Source: JALZCH01 sp036387135 (GTDB lineage: Bacteria; Acidobacteriota; Blastocatellia; Pyrinomonadales; Pyrinomonadaceae). From it: a stretch of DNA of 64,000 bases. Where the stretch lies: the NCBI GenBank assembly GCA_036387135.1, contig DASVUH010000052.1:1-64000 (forward strand), given 5' to 3'. The position numbers and the translations under genes are program-made. Shown piece after piece: positions 9,101 through 18,700 of this stretch. The stretch's first letter is position 1, and each line of letters opens with the position of its first letter. The notes below the pieces were generated by a model. That model was not told where the DNA came from, made no database searches, and was given only the letters and a program-made list of their open reading frames with translations.

Positions 9101-11314
9101 TTAACCGGCTTGCCCGGCGCGATTCAGGGAACTGCCGAAATCTCGGCGGCAAACGGCACGATTGCCGGAGAATCTTTTCAAAATCTCGATACCCGCGTTG
9201 TCTTTGACGGCACAGTCGCGCGAATTGAACGCTTGAACGCGAGCTTTGATCAGGGAACTTTGACCGCTGCCGGAACTTACAATCAGAAAACAGAGCTTTT
9301 CGATTTAACCGCGACGGCGCAAAATATCCCGATTTCCAAAGTCCGCGCTTTCTTAGGCGAATCAGCGGCAAATGCTCCGAATATAACCGGAATCATTAAT
9401 TTGACGGCAAGCGGAACCGGCAGGCTGACTGACTTTTCGACATTTAACATCAATTTTGAAGGCGCGGGGCGCGACATCACCGTCGCCGACCGCGCTCTCG
9501 GAAACGTCAGCTTTGTCGGGCGCACGCAAAATCAACAGTTGACCGCGAATTTAACCGCAGACATCGCCGGACAACAGCAAGTTGCGACTGCTACGCTTAA
9601 TTTTGGCGATCCGACTCTGCCTTTCCGCGCCGAAACCGCATTTAACAACACCGATCTTGCGCCGCTTGCCGCGCTTGTTCAACCGCAGGGCACAATGACG
9701 CTCGGCGGGCGCGCGACCGGAACAGCCACGTTCGGCGGAAATCTGCGAGAACGCGATGCCAACGGAAATTTGATTTTCTCGACTGACAATTTGCGCGGAA
9801 CGGCGCGTTTTTCGCAACTGACTTTGCAGGTTGAAAACGTAGTTTTATCGGCGACCGATCCACTTCTTGTGAGCTTTACGACTTCGCAGATAACTTTCGA
9901 CAGCACTCGCTTTACAGGTTCCGGCTCGGATTTGGCGATTAGCGGAACGGCGTTTTTCGGCGGCGAGGGAACGAATAATCTCGCCGTTGAAGGGCGAATC
10001 AATCTCGGTATTTTAAATTCGATCTCGCCGAATCAATTTTTCGCGGGTTTCGCCAATATTTCGGCGCGCGTCAGCGGAACGACCGCCGATCCGCGTTTTG
10101 TCGGCACGGCAAATCTGGAAAACGCCGCGTTTGCGACGCTCGTCGGCGATTCGCGTCTTAGTTTATCGAATTTAACCGGGCAGATTTTGTTCAACTCTAA
10201 GCAGGTGCAAATACCTTCGATTGAAGGCAGACTCGGCGGCGGGCGCGTCGTCGCATCGGGCGGCGCGGTTCTCGAAGGCTTCGCATTACAAAGTTTTAGA
10301 TTGGGTGTGCGCGGCGACGATGTGAGCGTTCCGCTTCCGCCGGATTTCCGCACGAGCGGCGACGTTGATTTGCAAATCGGCGGCAAAACCGAAAACGGAG
10401 TTTTGAATTCGGTAATTACCGGCGATATTTTTGCCGACCGCATCGAATACACCAGAGACATCAATCTGGCGGATTTCCTGAGTCGTCGGCAAGCGGGTTC
10501 GATTACCGAAGGCGGCGGGGCGACAACGGAAGGCGGAACGACACGCATCAATATTCGGGTCGAAGGACGCGACGCGCTCGTCGTCCGCAACAATATCGCG
10601 GATATTACCGGCTCGGTCAGCTTGCGTGTGACGGGCGACGCGAGCGAACCCATTATTGCCGGGAGAGTTTCGGTCACGTCCGGCACAGTCGTTTTGCTCA
10701 ACGACCAGCGTTACGACATTCAGCGCGCGATGATTGATTTTCCCGGCGAACCCGATGCCTCGCCGATTATCAACGCTCAAGCGGAATCGGACATCGGCGG
10801 TTACCAAGTTTACCTGAGCGCCAGCGGACCGATTGCCGAGCCGGAATCGCTCAACGTCACGTTGCGCTCAAATCCCGGTTTGCCGCAGGCGGATGTCGTC
10901 TCGCTCGTCACGACGGGAAATTTGACCAACACCGAAGGCGGCATTCCGTCTCTGGCGCAAACCGGAATCAACACGGCGGCGGGCGTTTTGACCGAAAATA
11001 TTATTAACGCTCCGATTCGACGCGCGACCGACAAGCTTTTCGGTTTGAACCGTTTTGAAATTGACCCGGTTCTCGCCGGTACGCGCGGAATCAATCCGGG
11101 CGCGCGATTGACGGTCGGCAGGCAGATTAACAGAAATCTGCTGATAACTTATTCTACGAATTTTTCAGCCGACCAAAATCAGGTTTTGGCTCTCGAATAT
11201 CGTCTTTCAAACAAAATGTCGTTTGTCGCGCAATACGAACAAGCGCCGCTGACGAGCGTCACGGGGCGACGAGACAACTTTAGTTTTGAAGTTAGATTCA
11301 GAAGAAGATTTTAG
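6143..11314 (+). CDS. tamB: TamB/DUF490 translocation and assembly module protein
   Basis: Large AsmA-like periplasm-spanning protein, anchored in the inner membrane and working with an Omp85 partner. TamB and its relatives are implicated in outer membrane protein assembly and phospholipid transport between membranes. 1723 residues. After an acidic cytoplasmic N-terminus there is one signal anchor at about 34-62 (RNILILALIPLVLIVALIIA). A long beta-rich groove follows, and the DUF490 domain is at the C-terminus (about 1380-1723), ending in an aromatic FSFEVRFRRRF typical of the Omp85-interacting end. A region at about residues 450-615 has pentapeptide-like quasi-repeats (NLQ, NIQNL, ANV). Directly followed by an Omp85 gene with a 30-base gap, as in tamA-tamB type loci. 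The many long antisense ORFs here are codon-bias shadows. Confidence 0.92.
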   Translation: MADEENRAPEEDIRDERVEQETNGGDTIAPRGWFSRRNILILALIPLVLIVALIIAGFLAVRTGYVARYIERQFVVQMDNMGIRAEIGQFEQTFAPLGILMHNVNLYDKETGEKLAFVKYLKLDATVTDLYALNLNRTVRLDSTEVDGLEAWVTFDEEGRSNFHRIKIPEQEESNLRFNFNTMKFSLRNSVVHYGDRRYDLTGDARNVALLLETEAGVSESEREVENRRFRFDLTATDSTLTYQSGKPVEPIDIRLRGVATETYANIEELNLKSPVANTTLTGRLEDWENLKYRLNIQQANVDLQQAGEIIKSEAALRGIGNFVGTIEGGSEDGNDKYAINGEIQSDAIAVDNIRLRGLRADASVVGANETYEANGKAVAELLTFGDFQLNLMQVAGKVMGTGTDFRWLGELQAASARFPDGNVTALILNDAVAEYSDGQLDATIGSASTGTLEAFDARVRGGRASNVKIRNSDAGTDATIGSLRADSVVREDLNLRGVRAANVRVRDRENTNVQIGNLQAQNLQTDQANIQNLNASGVSINTRGNAVTANAETVAAANVKAEGANIQNLRARNVDVENIGNTTNVIAANLQIGGLQTAQATLGSLNIAGVRLRIVGERIEGSSGDINAGNVTLARSASMPEGGTLSNVRLIRPVFVVEPSGRYRASMDLSLGGGAVGSLNVGAARASVVASSSGIELSNLNAQLVGGDVRGDINLALGNRGTSRINANFENLDVAKILTLVGGQVVPIAGTATGRADLTFPGTDFRRASGTLNADFTAEAGRDAANRVPLTGTLAVRATNGLFDIETARFNTQNTELTASGRFDLEGANSNLQVALNSSDAKELQRLVAALDVAPAVDRQLAENRIELAGNVSFKGTLTGNLTDPTINGRAALETLIANNRTLGSLSTDVFVSPAATELRNGLLAQADGGRVNFDITAPRVGQNNISVNANLQRVNLGNIIAAIPAESLPGFLQRVNAETTGRIELTGLPGAIQGTAEISAANGTIAGESFQNLDTRVVFDGTVARIERLNASFDQGTLTAAGTYNQKTELFDLTATAQNIPISKVRAFLGESAANAPNITGIINLTASGTGRLTDFSTFNINFEGAGRDITVADRALGNVSFVGRTQNQQLTANLTADIAGQQQVATATLNFGDPTLPFRAETAFNNTDLAPLAALVQPQGTMTLGGRATGTATFGGNLRERDANGNLIFSTDNLRGTARFSQLTLQVENVVLSATDPLLVSFTTSQITFDSTRFTGSGSDLAISGTAFFGGEGTNNLAVEGRINLGILNSISPNQFFAGFANISARVSGTTADPRFVGTANLENAAFATLVGDSRLSLSNLTGQILFNSKQVQIPSIEGRLGGGRVVASGGAVLEGFALQSFRLGVRGDDVSVPLPPDFRTSGDVDLQIGGKTENGVLNSVITGDIFADRIEYTRDINLADFLSRRQAGSITEGGGATTEGGTTRINIRVEGRDALVVRNNIADITGSVSLRVTGDASEPIIAGRVSVTSGTVVLLNDQRYDIQRAMIDFPGEPDASPIINAQAESDIGGYQVYLSASGPIAEPESLNVTLRSNPGLPQADVVSLVTTGNLTNTEGGIPSLAQTGINTAAGVLTENIINAPIRRATDKLFGLNRFEIDPVLAGTRGINPGARLTVGRQINRNLLITYSTNFSADQNQVLALEYRLSNKMSFVAQYEQAPLTSVTGRRDNFSFEVRFRRRF

Positions 11315-11344
11315 CGAGTTTTGCGATTGCAGCAACCGTTTTTA

Positions 11345-14300
11345 ATGAATTTTATTAAGCCGACAAAAGCGCGGAGCGCATTTCTATGTTTTTCCGCTAG
11401 ATTTTTGCTTTCGGCGTTTCTATTCTTGGCGTTGTGTTTTTCGCCGTTGGCGGCTTTCGCGCAAAACGGCTTTGAAGATGTGCCGATTTCGGCGGTCGAA
11501 GTAACTTTTGAAAATTCCGGGCAGGACGCCGTAATGCGTGAACGGCTCGAAAACATTGCCCGCCAAAATCTCGACAATAATTATTCGGCGGTTAAAACGC
11601 GCGAGGCTTTGCAGGCGCTTTACGAATCGAAGCAGGTTGCGGCGGCGCGCGTCGAGGTTCTTGAGGCAGGCAATCAATCGCAGCGCAGCCTGCGTGTTCG
11701 ATTTGTCGTTCGCCGCACGCTCAGCATCGAGCGCGTCATCCTCAATCTCGGAGCGCAGGAAGGCGAAAAGGACATTACCGAACAGGAATTGCTTCTCCGT
11801 TTGAATTTATTAACACCGGGAACAACGGTCAGCCAACGCGCATTGGAGCAGAGCGCAGACCAAATTCAAAGCTATTTGAGGCTTCGCGGCTACTACAACG
11901 CTCAAGTCAGTTTCGCGCAGCAACCGTCCGAACGCGAAACGCGCATTAATACTGTTTTTAACGTCGTGCCGGGAACACAAGTCCGCGTCGGAACATTCAA
12001 TCTCAATATTGTTGGATTTGATAACGCCAAGCTTCTCGATGAGCTGCAATTGAAAACCGGCAAATATTTTACGCGCGAAAGATTAAATGAAGACATTGAT
12101 AAAATCCGGCGCGAGCTGGTTGAAGCCGATTTTCTCGGCGCTAATATCCAAGACCCGAAGATCACGCTTGATTCGGAAAACAACCGGGTGGACATCGAAA
12201 TTACCGGAAACGTCAATGCCAAAGTCGAAGTCAAAATCGAGAACGAAAAAGGCGAAGAAATTGATCTCAGTGAAGGCACACAGCGCGATTTGCTGCCGAT
12301 TAAGCGCGAAGGCACACTCGATTTTTCGGCAATCGTCGAGGGCGCGCGGCGTTTGCGAAATCGTTTTCAGGAACAAGGCTACTTTTTTGCCGAGGTAACG
12401 CCGGTTTGCGGCATTGATCAAATCACGGCGGACGAAGCCAATACTTTCATAAACAATACTCAGGCAGCTTGCAATTTGCTCAGCGGTGAGAACTTTCAGG
12501 GCAGAAAAGCTAACGTTACATATCGCGCAGATTTGAGTCGGCGGCTGCGTTTGACTGAAATTCGCATCACCGGGACGGACAAATTGCCGATTGAAGAAGT
12601 CCGTCCGGCTTTGCGGTCGCAGGAAGCTAACGCCCTCGGAATCGTTCCCGTCCTCGGTTACGGGCGAGGCTACACGAGTAGAGAAATCTTAGATGATGAC
12701 CGCGGCACCATTCGCACTTTAATGCGCGAATTAGGTTATCGCCAAGCCGATGCCCGCGTTCTACAGGGCGTTTCGCCCGACGGTGAAAACTTGATTATAA
12801 CGTTTGCTGTTACGGAAGGACTTTTAACCCGCGTTGCCGCCATTGAGATTGTCGGCAACACAGCGTTTTCCGACGACCGTTTAGAAGCCGAATTGCCGCC
12901 GCTGAAAGGCAGAGAGTGGTCTCGGGCGCGGATGCGGACGGGAAACACCAGAATTCTCGATTTGTATGCGCGCGAAGGTTATATCGAAGCGCGCAGCGAG
13001 TTTTCAACTGAAGAAGTGCCGAGCCAGAATCCGAACGAGAAAGCCGTTAAAGTCATTTATACGATTAGACAGGAAGGCGCGAAAACTTTTATCAATCGAA
13101 TCCTTCCGGTCGGAAATGAAAACGTTAAAACCAATTCAATTCTCGAATCAATTCCAATCAAGCCCGGGCAGCTTTTGCAGGCTGACCAACTGACCGAAAG
13201 CGAGCGCAATTTGTACGCCACCGATGCTTTTCGTCAGGCGAACATCACTACCGAACCCGCCGGAACCAAAGATGACGGAAGCGGCGAACTGCGCGATGTT
13301 TTTATCAACATCGAAGAATCTCCGGCGCGCATTTTAAGCTACGGAGGCGGTTTTTCGACCGACGAAGGCGCGCGCGGTTTTGTTGATATTCGCCACGTTA
13401 ATCTGCTAGGTCGTTTGTATCAGGGCGGCGCGCGAATTCAGATGAGCCAGCGGCAGCAGCTCGTTCAGCTTAATTTCACCAATCCGCGTTTTATGCTGGA
13501 AAGAGACGGTCGTTTTGCGCCTTTGACGTTTACCGCGCAATATCTGCGCGATACGGGCGTGACCAGATTTTTCCGCACGACGCTCGATAAGGGAGCGATG
13601 GGAATCGTTCAAAGGCTCGACGAAGAGGGCAATCCGATTGACGAATTCGGGGCAAAAACCGGCGAGCCTTCAATCAATCGTTTGTCGTTTAATCTGGAAA
13701 CCAGCCGAACGATCAGCCGCCGCTCGCGCAGCCTTTTATTCGTTCGCTATCGCTACGAAGACGTGCGGATTTTTAAGACCGCCAGCCTGCTCGTCGCACC
13801 GCTTTTGCAGCCCGACAGAATTGTCAGAATCTCCGGCGTGGGCGCGACTTTTGCGCGCGACACCCGCCAAAATTGCAACAATCGCCGCTCGCTGCTCGAA
13901 AGAATCCGAACCGGCGAAGAAGGCGATCCGTGCCGCTACAATGCGACCGATGCAACGACGGGCGATTTTTTTACAATTGATTATCAGCTTTCGGCGCAGT
14001 TTTTGGGCGGCAACGTTTCGTTTAACCGCATCAACGCGACTTATCAGAGATATTTTCAATTAAAGCGGCTGAATAACACGGTTCTCGCCGGACGCGCGAC
14101 GCTCGGCGCGGCTTCGCTTTTCTCGGTGCGCGACCGCGACGGCAACGGGACGATTGACGAGACCGACCGCACGCTGCCGATCAGCGAACGGTTTTTTGGC
14201 GGCGGTTCGACAACTTTGCGCGGTTTCGCATTTGAAGAAGCCGGACCGCGGCGCGTCATCGTTCCGCAAGGGCAATTCCGAGACAGAGAAGGCAATCAAA

Positions 14301-14683
14301 TTTTTATTCCGCCATTCACCGTTCCGGTCGGCGGAAACGCGCTGGCAATCCTTAATCTCGAAGCGCGCGTGCCGCTGACAAGCTTCTTTCAAGCAGTTCC
14401 GTTTTACGACGGCGGCAACGTTTTCCGCCGCGTCGGCGAGATTTTCAAGCCGCGCGCGTCAACTCCAGCCGACGTTGACAATTATAATCTGCGGGCGTTA
14501 TGGACGAACACAGTCGGTTTGGGAGTTCGCTTAAGGCTGCCGATCGGCGGTTCGTTTGCGGTTGATTACGGCTATTTGCTCAACCCGCCGGAATTTCTCG
14601 TTCCGCAAACCGCGCCCGCGCCTCCGGCTGTTTACCGTCTGCGCCAGGGACAACTGCATTTCCGCTTCACGCAAGCGTTTTAA
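11345..14683 (+). CDS. Omp85-family outer membrane protein (BamA/TamA type)
   Basis: Outer membrane barrel that inserts proteins, or acts as TamB's partner. With the ATG at 11345 it is 1112 residues with a clear signal peptide ending at AAFAQ (about residue 40). The upstream TTG at 11321 adds eight residues and no better leader. Several POTRA-like modules fill about 45-650, more than the three of TamA, with an interspersed region (about 340-390) containing two cysteines. The 16-strand barrel is C-terminal. FFGGGSTTLRGF at about 948-959 matches the loop-6 VRGF region of BamA. Just before it, DRDGNGTIDETD resembles a calcium loop. The last residue is Phe, as in barrel proteins. No skp or lpx genes follow, so the TAM-like pairing is the better guide to function. 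Confidence 0.9.
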   Translation: MNFIKPTKARSAFLCFSARFLLSAFLFLALCFSPLAAFAQNGFEDVPISAVEVTFENSGQDAVMRERLENIARQNLDNNYSAVKTREALQALYESKQVAAARVEVLEAGNQSQRSLRVRFVVRRTLSIERVILNLGAQEGEKDITEQELLLRLNLLTPGTTVSQRALEQSADQIQSYLRLRGYYNAQVSFAQQPSERETRINTVFNVVPGTQVRVGTFNLNIVGFDNAKLLDELQLKTGKYFTRERLNEDIDKIRRELVEADFLGANIQDPKITLDSENNRVDIEITGNVNAKVEVKIENEKGEEIDLSEGTQRDLLPIKREGTLDFSAIVEGARRLRNRFQEQGYFFAEVTPVCGIDQITADEANTFINNTQAACNLLSGENFQGRKANVTYRADLSRRLRLTEIRITGTDKLPIEEVRPALRSQEANALGIVPVLGYGRGYTSREILDDDRGTIRTLMRELGYRQADARVLQGVSPDGENLIITFAVTEGLLTRVAAIEIVGNTAFSDDRLEAELPPLKGREWSRARMRTGNTRILDLYAREGYIEARSEFSTEEVPSQNPNEKAVKVIYTIRQEGAKTFINRILPVGNENVKTNSILESIPIKPGQLLQADQLTESERNLYATDAFRQANITTEPAGTKDDGSGELRDVFINIEESPARILSYGGGFSTDEGARGFVDIRHVNLLGRLYQGGARIQMSQRQQLVQLNFTNPRFMLERDGRFAPLTFTAQYLRDTGVTRFFRTTLDKGAMGIVQRLDEEGNPIDEFGAKTGEPSINRLSFNLETSRTISRRSRSLLFVRYRYEDVRIFKTASLLVAPLLQPDRIVRISGVGATFARDTRQNCNNRRSLLERIRTGEEGDPCRYNATDATTGDFFTIDYQLSAQFLGGNVSFNRINATYQRYFQLKRLNNTVLAGRATLGAASLFSVRDRDGNGTIDETDRTLPISERFFGGGSTTLRGFAFEEAGPRRVIVPQGQFRDREGNQIFIPPFTVPVGGNALAILNLEARVPLTSFFQAVPFYDGGNVFRRVGEIFKPRASTPADVDNYNLRALWTNTVGLGVRLRLPIGGSFAVDYGYLLNPPEFLVPQTAPAPPAVYRLRQGQLHFRFTQAF

Positions 14684-15495
14684 AAAAGTGACGGTTGGTT
14701 TTCGAGTTCTGAAAAATCAGTCGTTTCCTGACGAAACATTCGTTTTAGCTTGTTCACGCTAATCGGGGCGAAGCCTTCGTAAAAGTTTGAGAAATAAACG
14801 AACATCGGAGCTTTTATTTCCGACAAAACTTCAAACCAGAGCCACAGATTTTCATCCTGTTTTCGCTGAATGCAATCAAATCGGGTCAAATCGCGCTCGC
14901 CCATAAACCGGACATAAACGAAATCGGCAGTTAATTTCCCGGCGGCTTCAAACATAAATGAGCGCGGAATAAAACTGCTTTCAGTTAAAGACAGCGAGAC
15001 GTTATGTTTTCGCAAAACATCGAGCGTTTCGCCTTTAAACCACGAACGGCTGCGGAATTCGACCGCAAATCGAATGTCTTTCGGAAGACGCGGAAGAAAT
15101 TCCAGCAATGCGCGCACTCGCTCTTCGTCGGCTTCAAACTGCGGCGGCAGTTGAATCAAAACGGCGGCGAGCTTTTCTTTTAGAGTTAATGCGCGCTCGC
15201 AAAATTCATCCAGCGCCGGAAACGACGATTTTTGCAAACCCGCGTCGTGCGTTATCTCGCGCGGCAGTTTGAGAGAAAATGTGAAATCATCGGGCGTTTT
15301 CTTCGCCCAATTTTCAAAGGTTTGCTGCTGCGGAATCGCATAAAAAGTCGAATCAACCTCGACCGTTTCAAAAGCGCGGGCGTAAACGGCAAGCATCTCG
15401 CTCGCTTTTGTTCCGTGCGGATAAAATACCGTTTCGTCGGTTCTGGAAACCCAGTCGCCGTAGTTCCAGCCTTGAGTGCCAATTTTAATATTCAT
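14680..15495 (-). CDS. DUF72 family protein (YecE-like)
   Basis: TIM-barrel protein of unknown biochemical role, distantly related to AP-endonuclease folds. 271 residues, usual length. Family hallmarks are the start MNIKIGTQGWNYGDW (about 1-15), EVDSTFYAIP (about 46-55) and FTFSLKLPREITHD (about 71-84), with RFAVEFRSRSWF further on. The 3' end overlaps the stop codon of the convergent Omp85 gene by four bases, so no intergenic terminator exists between them. Start ATG at 15495. Confidence 0.9.
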   Translation of the reverse strand: MNIKIGTQGWNYGDWVSRTDETVFYPHGTKASEMLAVYARAFETVEVDSTFYAIPQQQTFENWAKKTPDDFTFSLKLPREITHDAGLQKSSFPALDEFCERALTLKEKLAAVLIQLPPQFEADEERVRALLEFLPRLPKDIRFAVEFRSRSWFKGETLDVLRKHNVSLSLTESSFIPRSFMFEAAGKLTADFVYVRFMGERDLTRFDCIQRKQDENLWLWFEVLSEIKAPMFVYFSNFYEGFAPISVNKLKRMFRQETTDFSELENQPSLF

Positions 15496-15771
15496 CTTTA
15501 ATATTCATCATAAAAACAATATCCGAAAAATTGGAAGATAATCCGAAAGATCGAATGTTTTTTTATATTGACATTTAATTTTTTGGAAAAAATCCGCATT
15601 TTACTTCACAAACCGATTTCCGCTTTAAGTGGAACAGAACTTGTTTATAAGCAGAAATTACAAGCTAGTTTATAGCAATTTCTGTTTCACGATTAATTTA
15701 ATAGTAATGGAGTTGAAGCAAGCCTTTAAAGCTTATTCAACTTACTCAAAAACAGATTCTGGAGTATAAAA
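15496..15771. promoter_or_regulatory. AT-rich divergent control region with inverted repeat
   Basis: 276 bases between two divergent genes, much more AT-rich than the coding sequence. A TTGACA box lies at 15568-15573, without a convincing -10 at the right distance. An 8-base inverted repeat CAGAAATT (15652-15659) / AATTTCTG (15677-15684) lies about 90 bases before the receptor ATG and could be an operator or leader hairpin. Confidence 0.35.
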
Positions 15772-18700
15772 ATGGAAAAAACTTTGCTGATGTTGGAAAG
15801 AAATTCATTTAGTTCTAACCTTTCAACCTCTAAAAATAAAATAAACAAAAGAGTAGTAAAACTAAGTTCATTGCTAGTAATGTCCTTACTTTTGTTCTTA
15901 TCTCCCATCCTGGTTTCCGCACAGGCGGTTTCGGGCGTCACCGGAGTTATTACCGATCCCAGCGGCGCGGTAGTGCCCGGTGTGCAAGTCGTCCTTCTGG
16001 ATACAAAAACGTCCAGAGAATTAACCACGACTTCCAATGATCAGGGCGTCTATGTTTTTAACAATGTGTCGCCCGGAGGCGGATACCGACTCACCTTTAC
16101 GGCACAAGGTTTCCAAACCTCAGTGCTTAACGATGTTCAGCTTGGAATTGGAAGAACCGAAACCCACAATGCGGAATTAATCGCCGGGAACGTTTCCGCA
16201 ACAGTGGAAATCGAATCAACTGCCGGCGATGTTACATTGAATACAACCGATGCCAGTGTCGGTAATGTAATTGGAGAACAACAATTACGTGAACTTCCAA
16301 TTCAGATCCGCAGCTCGCCGGCAGCGCTGATTGGTTTGCAGCCGGGTGTCATTGGAAATAACGTCGGTACTGGAAATGCGAACCGCGTAGGTTCCGTAGC
16401 AGGTTCCAGAACTGATCAGGGAAATGTGACTGTTGATGGGATAGATGCAAACGACGTTGCGTCAGGGCAGGCTTTTGCTACTGTCGCTAATGCTCCTATT
16501 GATTCTATTCAAGAATTTAGAGCTGTTTCGGCTAATCCGAACGCTTCGGAAGGTCGCAGCAGCGGCGGTCAAGTTCAATTGGCAACGAAAAGCGGCACCA
16601 ATGACTATCACGGATCTGCACGTATTTATTATCGCAGTGACAAATTTGCAGCCAATGAGTTCTTCAATAATAGAAATGGGGTTCCGAGACCATTATTACA
16701 ACGTCGCCAATTTGGCGGCAGTCTTGGCGGACCATTACATTTCTTAAAGTTTGGCGAAGGCGGACCAGTAGTCCAAAGCGGTAGAGACAGATTGTTTTTC
16801 TTTTTTGACTATGAAGGGCGACGTGACGATTCCCAGGTTTCTGCATCTCGAACCGTTCCGCTTCAGCATTATCGAGAAGGAAGAATAGCTTATATAAGAG
16901 CGACTGATCCATCCGGTGCTGCCTGCCCGGCAACCAGCCGTTTAGATAATAATCCGAACTGTATTGGGTTCCTTACGCAAGCACAGGTGGCAGCTCTTGA
17001 TCCGCGTGGGATAGGAGCTAACGCAGCGCTTTTATCTTTTATCAATAGCCGCTATCCGCAAGCTAATGATTTAACGGGCGGCGACGGTCTCAATACGGGT
17101 CTTTTCAGATTTAACGCTCCGGTTGTTAGAGCTGACAATACATATACAACTCGTATTGACGGAAATATAAGTGACGAGCAGAAAATCTTTGGTCGTCTCA
17201 CTGTTAATAGACGCAACTCGACTAACGTAGCACAGCTATTTCCGGGAGATGCAGATCAAGAATTATTTCAAGATAAAAGCTATGCATTTGCTATCGGACA
17301 TAGCTGGGTTATCTCGCCGAAATTCTTTAATCAGGCAACATTCGGAATCTCGAGACAACAAAATTATTTTCTTCCGCCAAGCTCACCCGCTTTTCCGAAC
17401 ATCTTTGGAGGAGGCGGTGTTTTGACAGCTCCCTTTGCAGGTTTGACCTACCAGGATCGGATTGTTACCGTACCGACAATTCGTGACGATGCAACCTGGA
17501 CGACAGGAGCACATACTTTCCAATTCGGTGGTCAATTTAAACCGATTCGCCAAAACCCGTCGCTTACCAGTGACTTTAATTCTGTCACTCTCGGTCTCGG
17601 TGGTCTTACGTCACAGCTCAATGCAAATTTACGTCCTTCCGGCACCCCCGGTTCTACCGCTCCTCCTGCCATCCGGGCGGGTTCTACCGCGACATATGAC
17701 GCTGCGTTTGCATATCTTTTAGGCAGAGTGGCGTTAGTTAGTACCAATTTCGTTTACGATCCGCAGGGCAACGCTTCGGTTCCCGGAACCGGAAGATCGC
17801 GAAACTATGCTTACAATGAGTATGAACTTTATGCTCAAGACAATTGGAAAGTACGCAGCGATCTCACATTAAATTTAGGTGTGCGCTGGCACTTATATCC
17901 TGCTCCATATGAAACAAACGGATTTCAGACAGGATCTAATATTGTAGACGCTGATGAGTATTTGGCTCGTAGGGTTGAAAATGCGGCTAATGGAGTTGCA
18001 GGAGTATCAGCCGAACCAATCATGACTTACAGTTTGATTGGAAAAGCGAACAATGGCAGACCTTTTTATGAAACCGATAAGAACAACTTTGCTCCCAGAA
18101 TAGGTTTTGCCTACAATCCGTCGTTCAAAGGCGGTTTAATGGGCGCAATTTTCGGCGAACGAAAAACTTCACTTCGCGGCGGCGCTTCTATAATTTATGA
18201 CCGCCCGGGCGGAGCTATGACGTTTCTTATTGACCAGTCAACATATCTCTTTGACAGTTCTGCTGTAACAAACTTCGGAAATACAGATGCAAGAGTTGCT
18301 TTGTTAAATGATCCGAGATTTACAGGTCTTACTTCTTTGCCAATTCAAAACGTAGCTCCCGCAGTTGGTAAAACTGTTTCTCCTTTTGTTACCAACGGAG
18401 TTCCTAATGGGCTTGCAGCAAACGTGGGTAATTACGTAATTGATAAAAATTTCCAGATTCCTTATTCCTATCAGTGGAGTTTTGGCGTTCAACGCGAATT
18501 GCCGTTCAATATGATTCTGGATGTTACTTATGTTGGGCGCAGAGGACGCAAGCTTTGGACTCAAAGTGATATCGGGCAGGTATTAAATTTCAAAGATCCG
18601 GCATCCGGTCAATTTCTGTTTGACGCTTTAAATGCTACTCAGGCACAAATTCAGGCACAGGTAGCAGCCGGAATTTCAACTCCTGTTGTTACCCCTCAAC

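Noticed and set aside
10033..10701. 222-codon leftward ORF inside tamB, with other long antisense ORFs in 7.4-11.1 kb
   Set aside because: They lie opposite a clear DUF490 gene, have Ala/Arg/Pro/Ser-biased products without domains, and come from the codon bias of tamB.
15568..15600. Sigma-70 promoter from the TTGACA at 15568
   Set aside because: No acceptable -10 at 16-18 bases; kept only as a weak remark in the region entry.
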